The notes under the pieces are model-generated. The model searched no databases, had not been told where the DNA came from, and saw only the letters and a list, made by a program, of their open reading frames with translations. This document shows positions 58,727-64,000 of a stretch of DNA of 64,000 nt, in pieces. Origin of the DNA: Ruminococcus flavefaciens (lineage in GTDB: Bacteria > Bacillota > Clostridia > Oscillospirales > Ruminococcaceae); the NCBI RefSeq assembly GCF_900119075.1, contig NZ_FPIP01000003.1, positions 62,001-126,000 on the forward strand, given 5' to 3'. A program made the position numbers and the translations under genes. Within the stretch, counting starts at the first letter, position 1, and each line of letters opens with the position of its first letter.

Positions 58727-59824
58727 ATGACAGCTTTTTCAGCGTATTTTAACGGGAATACCGTATACATAAACGGAAAAAAGAAATATGTACTGGGCGA
58801 GATACTTGAAAAGATACTGGATAAGCGTTACCGTGAGCTCGATAAGCTCTATTCGGAATGCAGGCGATATGAAGCTATACTGCACTATCCCGAGGATATG
58901 CGCGAAGCTGATGAAAGTGAAGAGCTGTTTCAGGGAGCGATCTCTTTCTATGATAAAATAGAGCAGATGATAGCTAATACTCCTCCGTACAGCTCTATGG
59001 ATATACAGCGCGATACGCTTCGGACGATCCTCAATGAGCATAGCTGGGCGTTTGATGAAGATGAGTTTGATGACATTGATACAGAAGAGCATTATCATTT
59101 CTATGTTCGTATTGGCTCAGGTGATATGGAAGATTCAGAACTTCTCAGGGATATTTACATACTTAATGATCAGTTAAAAGCCTTTGCAGCAGAAATGCGT
59201 ACCTTCATAGAAGATATTCTCAGGGTAAAGCGTACCTTTGAACCATTCTTAGAGAAAATACACAGTGAAAGCCGTTATCTTGACAACAATGAAACAGCAC
59301 AGGTTCTTGCAAACTTTAACGACATACCTAAAAACAGACTCTATCCGTATGAACGCTTAGAGTCTTCAGGGAATATGCAGTTATCCTATAAGGTTCTGAG
59401 GCAAAGAAAAGCCTTCGAGCTGTGTCAGCACTATACTTTCACAACACTCGGAGGCTATCTATATATTGAATTGTTCAAAGGTCTGGAACTACATTACCTT
59501 CCAAAGAAATGCGGTTACTGCGGAAAATATTTTCTTCTCACAGCAGGTCTTTTCTCTGACTACTGCACAAGACCAGTAGAAGGGATGGACGGCAGGATAT
59601 GCCGTGATATGGGACACAGAAAGAAATACGCTGATAAGGTTAAAACAAATCCTTACTGGAATATTTACAGCAAGGCTTACAAGCAGCACTACGCCCGATA
59701 CATGAAAAAGAAAATGTCGCAGGCTGAATTCTCTGAATGGGCTGATTATGCTCTTGAACTGAGAGATAAGGCTGAAAATGGTGAGATAGATTTGGAGGTA
59801 TACAGAGAGAAGATAAGGAAGTAG
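58727..59824 (+). CDS. Mobile-element protein with C-terminal zinc-finger-like region
   Basis: A 365-residue soluble protein of unknown function. The first ~250 residues are helical and charged (KILDKRYRELDKLYSECRRYE and similar). A cysteine motif CGYCGKYF..DYC..RPVEG..GRIC follows at about 262-292, then RDMGHRKKYADKV and a basic C-terminus. This layout resembles a family (I think DUF6076) found on Clostridia mobile elements. AAAGGAG precedes the ATG. It is transcribed away from the xis operon across a shared operator region and may be a regulator or a host-interaction factor. Confidence 0.7.
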   Translation: MTAFSAYFNGNTVYINGKKKYVLGEILEKILDKRYRELDKLYSECRRYEAILHYPEDMREADESEELFQGAISFYDKIEQMIANTPPYSSMDIQRDTLRTILNEHSWAFDEDEFDDIDTEEHYHFYVRIGSGDMEDSELLRDIYILNDQLKAFAAEMRTFIEDILRVKRTFEPFLEKIHSESRYLDNNETAQVLANFNDIPKNRLYPYERLESSGNMQLSYKVLRQRKAFELCQHYTFTTLGGYLYIELFKGLELHYLPKKCGYCGKYFLLTAGLFSDYCTRPVEGMDGRICRDMGHRKKYADKVKTNPYWNIYSKAYKQHYARYMKKKMSQAEFSEWADYALELRDKAENGEIDLEVYREKIRK

Positions 59825-59899
59825 TGTTTTATGTCAAGATTAGAAAACGATAATTTCGTCAATATTATATTTACTTTCTCTCAGATTTAATGCTTCATA

Positions 59900-59928
59900 T
59901 TGACAATACAAATATTTAGTGGTATAAT
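59900..59928 (+). promoter_or_regulatory. Promoter of the DtxR/MntR-like regulator
   Basis: TTGACA, 17-base spacer, TATAAT. The expected transcription start is at about 59935. Confidence 0.8.
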
Positions 59929-59985
59929 CTTAATATGAAGTTATTACGTACTAACTATTATTATGCAATTAAAGAAGGTGTTTTA

Positions 59986-60402
59986 GTGCTTGGTAAGGAA
60001 AAAACGGAGAATTATCTTAGAACTATACTCAAAATTCAGGAATCGTGCGGCAGTGCCAGAGGTATTGATATAGTCGGAGAACTTGGCGTTTCAAAGCCAA
60101 CGGTCAGTATAGCTGTTCATGAACTTGAGAAAGAAGGATACATTGAAGGCATAAACGGTTCTCATATTATTCTGACAAGAAAAGGAATGAAACTTGCCAG
60201 AAAGATAAAAGGAAGGTATTATTTTTTCTTTTATATGCTAAGATATCTGGGCGTGGGAGAAGAAAATGCAAAAATCGATGCGTGTAAAATGGAGCATAGT
60301 ATGTGCGACGAGTCATATAAAGCACTTTTTGATTTTTTCTTTCAAAAGCATCCTGAGATAGTATCGCAAGAAAATAACAGATTGAAGGATTTATTTTTTT
60401 GA
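59986..60402 (+). CDS. DtxR/MntR-family metal-dependent regulator
   Basis: A 138-residue regulator. I place the start at GTG 59986 (MLGKEKTENYLRTILKIQE), which has AAGAAGG seven bases upstream and matches the family N-terminus; an ATG at 59935 would fall on the transcription start. The winged HTH reads GIDIVGELGVSKPTVSIAVHELEKEGYI. The metal and dimer region has DACKMEHSMCDES, with the E-H pair and Cys expected of Mn2+/Fe2+ sensors. It precedes the ABC genes by 39 bases and probably controls them in response to metal. Confidence 0.85.
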   Translation: MLGKEKTENYLRTILKIQESCGSARGIDIVGELGVSKPTVSIAVHELEKEGYIEGINGSHIILTRKGMKLARKIKGRYYFFFYMLRYLGVGEENAKIDACKMEHSMCDESYKALFDFFFQKHPEIVSQENNRLKDLFF

Positions 60403-60441
60403 TATTAAGTTTGCAAAAGCTAACAAATTGGAGGGATATAT

Positions 60442-61143
60442 ATGAAAACAGTTGAATTCGAGAACGTAGTAAAAATTTATGGTAAAGGTGAGGGAAAGCA
60501 GATAGCGGTTGACCATGTGAGCTTTACCATAGAAAAAGGAGAATTTGTAGTCATACTCGGACAGTCGGGCGCAGGAAAGTCCACTGTGCTGAATATGCTG
60601 GGTGGAATGGACGTACCGACGGAGGGCAAGGTGATCGTTGACGGCAAGGATATATCTTCATATAGCGATAAACAGCTTTCGGAATACCGTGCTGATACTA
60701 TCGGTTTCATATTCCAGTTCTATAATCTTCTGCCGGGACTTACCGCTTACGAAAATGTAGCACTTGTCAAGGACATAAAGAAATCTGCGCTGAGTGCGGA
60801 TGAAATGCTTGAGCGCGTGGGGCTTGCTGACCAGAAGAATAAGTTTCCGACACAGATGTCAGGCGGTCAGCAGCAGAGAGTATCTATTGCAAGAGCTCTT
60901 GCCAAAGATCCGAAGATAATCCTCGGCGATGAGCCTACGGGCGCACTTGATTCGGAAACGGGAAAGCTGGTCATAGACCTGCTGCAAAAGCTTTCTACCG
61001 AGCATGGAAATACCGTCATTCTTGTTACCCATAATGCGGATATCGCAAAGTGTGCGAACCGCATAATCCACATGAGGAACGGTAAGATAAAGTCTGTAAA
61101 GACCAATGAGAATCCGCTGTCTGTAAACGATATCGACTGGTGA
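60442..61143 (+). CDS. ABC transporter ATP-binding protein (MacB/LolD type)
   Basis: A 233-residue ATPase with Walker A GQSGAGKST (40-48), Q-loop FIFQFYNLLPGLTAYENV, signature MSGGQQQRVSIARAL and Walker B IILGDEPTGALDS, then the switch VTHNADIAKCA. The GLTAYENV/PTGALDS wording is typical for partners of FtsX-like permeases. It should form a complex with the next protein, two stop-to-start bases on. GGAGG precedes the ATG. Confidence 0.95.
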   Translation: MKTVEFENVVKIYGKGEGKQIAVDHVSFTIEKGEFVVILGQSGAGKSTVLNMLGGMDVPTEGKVIVDGKDISSYSDKQLSEYRADTIGFIFQFYNLLPGLTAYENVALVKDIKKSALSADEMLERVGLADQKNKFPTQMSGGQQQRVSIARALAKDPKIILGDEPTGALDSETGKLVIDLLQKLSTEHGNTVILVTHNADIAKCANRIIHMRNGKIKSVKTNENPLSVNDIDW

Positions 61144-61153
61144 GGTGACAGCA

Positions 61154-63448
61154 ATGCTCAGAAAGAAAATGCTTCGTGACATCAAGGCTAACTTTGCACA
61201 GTTCTTTTCAATAATGATACTGTCTCTGATAGCAATGTGGTGCTATACGGGATTTCAGGCAAATGTCATCGGAGGCAACAAAGCAAGAAACGATTTTGAA
61301 AGCAGTTCAAACTTTGCTGATGGCTGGATATACGGTGCGGATTTCAACGAGGAACAGGCGAAGAAAATTGCAGCTATCAGCGGTATCAAAGACGTGCAGC
61401 GACGAACCGAGGTTCTCGGAAAAGCTGATGAAAAATACAATACTGCGGAAATGTACTGCTATTTTCAGAACAGTGCTGATGTTACGATCCCGCGTACAGT
61501 TGAAGGTGCTGACTTCAATGCAGACGACGAGAACGGTTTGTGGCTGTTCAGCAGATTTGCCGAGACATGGGGAATAAAAGTCGGTGACAAATTCACAGTT
61601 CATGTTATGGGACTTGACATTGGAAAAGAAGTCAAGGGACTTATCGTTACTCCCGAATACGAATTTGCCTGCGCCTCGACTGATACTGATACTGACTTTC
61701 ATAACATAGGATTTGCTTATTTATCGCAGAAAGCCCTGCCAGAGGGAATGCGTATCAGCAACGAACTGATATTCACTTGCAATGGTAAGGCACTCAGCTA
61801 CGAAAAGGATATCGCAAATGCTCTTGGTGATAATTACGCATATTTTGCCGACAGGAACAGCATTCGCGGCTGGTATCAGCTTTCGGATGAACTGGCACAG
61901 CATGACAGTTTTTCATACATATTCTCATTCGTGTTTGTAGCCATAGCACTGCTGGTTATCATTACCACCATGAAACGAATGATAGCACAGCAGAGGACGC
62001 AGATAGGTACGCTCAACGCTCTGGGTATGAAAAAGCGAAAGATACTGTTTCATTATCTCAGTTACAGCTTTGTACTGTCGACGATTGGCTGTATCCTTGG
62101 AATAATACTCGGTATACTGACATTCGGCAGACTTATGGTGAATATGTTCAGTCAGTTCTACACTCTTCCGAACTGGCAGCCCGGATTCAGCTACAAGAGT
62201 ATCATAGTTGCGGCGGTTCTTGTGTTTATATGTACGGGAACGTCTTATCTTAGCTGCAAGCAGATACTGAAGATACACCCGTCGGAGGCTCTCAGACCTG
62301 CGGCTGCCAAGACTGCAAAGCCCTGCATTTTTGAGAAGCTGCCGTTCTGGAAGAAGCTCAGTTTCAATGTAAGGTATAATCTCCGCGATATATCACGTTC
62401 TAAAATGAGAGCGTTTATGGGAGTTTTCGGCACCTGCATGGGTATGATGATAATGGAGCTTGGACTTGGTGCCTATGACACAGTAGATTATGTCCGTGAC
62501 TGGTATTTCCATGATATCCAGAATTATGAGTATCAGGTGCTGCTCAATGACAGCTGCACTCCCGAACAGGCTGAAGAGTTAAAAATCGAGACAGGCGGTG
62601 AGCTTATAGCTATGGAAGCGATATCCATAGCTGCAAAGGAACACCCGACTTCCGATGGTATCATAAGCTGTAAACTGGCAGTTACCGAGGGAGAGCAGCT
62701 CTACTGCGTATCGGATACAGAGCTCAGAACAACTCCCATAAGGAAAGGCACTGTTGCTCTGACTATGAAACAGGCAAAAAAACTTGGACTTTCAGAGGGA
62801 GACAAGGTTTACTGGAAAACAGCGACAGGTTCTGAATGGAACGAGAGCAAAATAGGACTTATATCGCGCCACCCGAATATTACGGGAATCACCATGCTGC
62901 GTGAGGATTACGAGGCAGTAGGAATGGACTTCCGACCTGTAATGCTGGTATCGAGGAACAACTGTGAAAATACTGCCGATAACGACTGTGTTTCCGCTGT
63001 TCACAGTATGAAAGACCTTATCGCTGCCTTTGACAAGATGATGGAGATAATGAATCTGCTGGTATATTTCATGGTGGTATTCTCGGTTCTGCTGATAGTC
63101 ATAGTTCTCTACAATTCGGGTAATCTTTCATTCAATGAGCGCGAAAAGGAATTTGCAACTCTTAAAGTTCTTGGCTTTAAGAGCAGCGCTATACGTCGAC
63201 TACTCTCTACACAAAACCTGTGGCTGTCCATTATCGGCTGCATATTGGGACTCCCCCTCGGACGTGTACCATTGCAGGCAATGATGGACTCCAACGGCGA
63301 CGCAGTTGACTGGCCGTGCTATATTGCACCGACAACATATATAATTGCGGCAATATTTGTAATGACTGTATCCGTACTTGTCAGCTTTATGTTCTCGCGC
63401 AGGATAAAGAAGATAGACATGGTCGAAGTGCTGAAAGGTATGGAATAA
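61154..63448 (+). CDS. FtsX-type ABC transporter permease
   Basis: A 764-residue permease. The start MLRKKMLRDIKANFAQF has GAGG eight bases upstream. Topology: a first helix (about 17-35), a large outer domain (40-245), three helices (about 250-365), a second helix start near 420 with RYNLRDISRSKMRAFMGV, a second outer domain (450-630) and three last helices (about 635-760), that is, two FtsX/MacB repeats. Such permeases move peptides, lipoproteins or lipids, or transmit signals across the membrane, rather than small ions. The metal-type regulator upstream is therefore notable. Confidence 0.92.
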   Translation: MLRKKMLRDIKANFAQFFSIMILSLIAMWCYTGFQANVIGGNKARNDFESSSNFADGWIYGADFNEEQAKKIAAISGIKDVQRRTEVLGKADEKYNTAEMYCYFQNSADVTIPRTVEGADFNADDENGLWLFSRFAETWGIKVGDKFTVHVMGLDIGKEVKGLIVTPEYEFACASTDTDTDFHNIGFAYLSQKALPEGMRISNELIFTCNGKALSYEKDIANALGDNYAYFADRNSIRGWYQLSDELAQHDSFSYIFSFVFVAIALLVIITTMKRMIAQQRTQIGTLNALGMKKRKILFHYLSYSFVLSTIGCILGIILGILTFGRLMVNMFSQFYTLPNWQPGFSYKSIIVAAVLVFICTGTSYLSCKQILKIHPSEALRPAAAKTAKPCIFEKLPFWKKLSFNVRYNLRDISRSKMRAFMGVFGTCMGMMIMELGLGAYDTVDYVRDWYFHDIQNYEYQVLLNDSCTPEQAEELKIETGGELIAMEAISIAAKEHPTSDGIISCKLAVTEGEQLYCVSDTELRTTPIRKGTVALTMKQAKKLGLSEGDKVYWKTATGSEWNESKIGLISRHPNITGITMLREDYEAVGMDFRPVMLVSRNNCENTADNDCVSAVHSMKDLIAAFDKMMEIMNLLVYFMVVFSVLLIVIVLYNSGNLSFNEREKEFATLKVLGFKSSAIRRLLSTQNLWLSIIGCILGLPLGRVPLQAMMDSNGDAVDWPCYIAPTTYIIAAIFVMTVSVLVSFMFSRRIKKIDMVEVLKGME

Positions 63449-63468
63449 ATATTAAAGGAGTAATTATT

Positions 63469-64000
63469 ATGGAATTAAGATTAGGCGATGTGCAGACTAC
63501 TGCACTTATCCCTCTTGCTGTAAAAGCAAATGAAACACTCAGAAAAAACGCTCGTGTCAAAGACAGGAAAGCAGTGGAGATCATAAAGACACTGAATATT
63601 GATACCACTCCGTATGATAAGTTCATGTCTCATGAAGGAGTAATTGCACGAACAATTATGCTTGACCGTCAGCTGAAAGGAATAATCAGGAAAGCCCCTG
63701 ATACTGTAATTGTAAATGTAGGTGCAGGCTTTGACAACCGATTTGAAAGAATGGATAATGGCAAGATACTGTGGTTTGATCTTGACCTTCCCGATTCTAT
63801 CGCTGCAAGAAGAAAGGCTTTTCCTGAACGTGAACGTGTAACGATGATTGCAGGAAATGCACTGGAAAGCGACTGGTGTAAAACGGTACAGGAAGCGCTT
63901 GTGGGCAGAGAATCCAAGCCTGTTTTTATTGCTGAGGGCTTATTTATGTACCTGACACTCGATCAGATCCGTACTTTTCTTGAAGTTCTGAAAAACAACT
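63469..64000 (+). CDS. Class I SAM-dependent methyltransferase (leucine carboxyl methyltransferase-like), N-terminal part
   Basis: The frame begins at an ATG behind AAAGGAGTAATTATT and runs off the window after about 177 codons. The protein starts MELRLGDVQTTALIPLAVKA. It shows the LCMT/PPM1 features: IVNVGAGFDNRFERM (SAM-binding), WFDLDLPDSIAARR, and FIAEGLFMYLTLDQI. Family members methylate carboxylates or O-groups on proteins or small molecules. It follows the permease by 20 bases, so regulator, transporter and methyltransferase appear to form one module. Confidence 0.88.
   Translation, partial: MELRLGDVQTTALIPLAVKANETLRKNARVKDRKAVEIIKTLNIDTTPYDKFMSHEGVIARTIMLDRQLKGIIRKAPDTVIVNVGAGFDNRFERMDNGKILWFDLDLPDSIAARRKAFPERERVTMIAGNALESDWCKTVQEALVGRESKPVFIAEGLFMYLTLDQIRTFLEVLKNN

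Overview
The window looks like a chromosome segment of a gut or rumen Ruminococcus-type Clostridium (Oscillospiraceae). Three secreted proteins carry type I dockerin repeats, and threonine-rich linkers, zinc-ribbon and G5/LysM wall proteins, Firmicutes-type promoters (TTGACA-17-TATAAT) and strong AGGAGG ribosome sites are all present. Genus is inferred from gene content, not from a marker gene.

Bases 1-5.1 kb hold a minus-strand wall operon (alpha/beta hydrolase, membrane-anchored MurF-like ligase, D-Ala-D-Ala ligase, DUF3592-like membrane protein) and the start of a sugar O-acetyltransferase. Bases 5.6-11.6 kb hold a two-gene 2-hydroxyacyl-CoA dehydratase activator system, phosphatidylserine decarboxylase and a lipoprotein. 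Bases 11.8-14.2 kb are the ylxM-ffh-rpsP-khpA operon, followed by a short orphan transcription unit that looks like a small RNA. Bases 14.9-21.4 kb encode a dockerin-bearing GH95 fucosidase and, convergently, a dockerin-bearing leucine-rich-repeat protein.

Bases 21.8-25.6 kb contain an agr-type quorum-sensing locus in an unusual order: agrB-agrA-agrC, then a separately promoted 51-codon agrD with predicted ring residues CLWFF and a long structured non-coding tail. LuxS (40.5 kb) gives a second potential signalling route. Bases 25.7-52.5 kb are mostly housekeeping and envelope genes: Ca2+-type P-ATPase, carB, an Ig-like surface protein behind three 21-bp-phased operator sites, mscL, a repeat-rich zinc-ribbon protein, a VanY-like peptidase, an M23 peptidase, luxS, RluA, a T-box-controlled trpB, a third dockerin protein, lipoproteins and a sugar-binding protein.

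From 52.6 kb the DNA changes character. A strong promoter reads through tandem 167-bp repeats and tRNA fragments into one intact tRNA-Thr(CGT). That tRNA borders an integrated element with a tyrosine recombinase (carrying an inserted HTH), MobC, an iteron cluster, a P4/D5-type helicase-primase, a CHC2 zinc-finger primase, an excisionase, and an apparent cargo module (DtxR/MntR-like regulator, ABC transporter, SAM methyltransferase) that runs off the window end.

A family of short palindromic intergenic repeats (cores such as GGGGCGATG..CATCGCCCC), some with a shared nested insert, fills many gaps. A 305-bp element with terminal inverted repeats fills the gap between luxS and the RluA gene. No rRNA or CRISPR array was seen.
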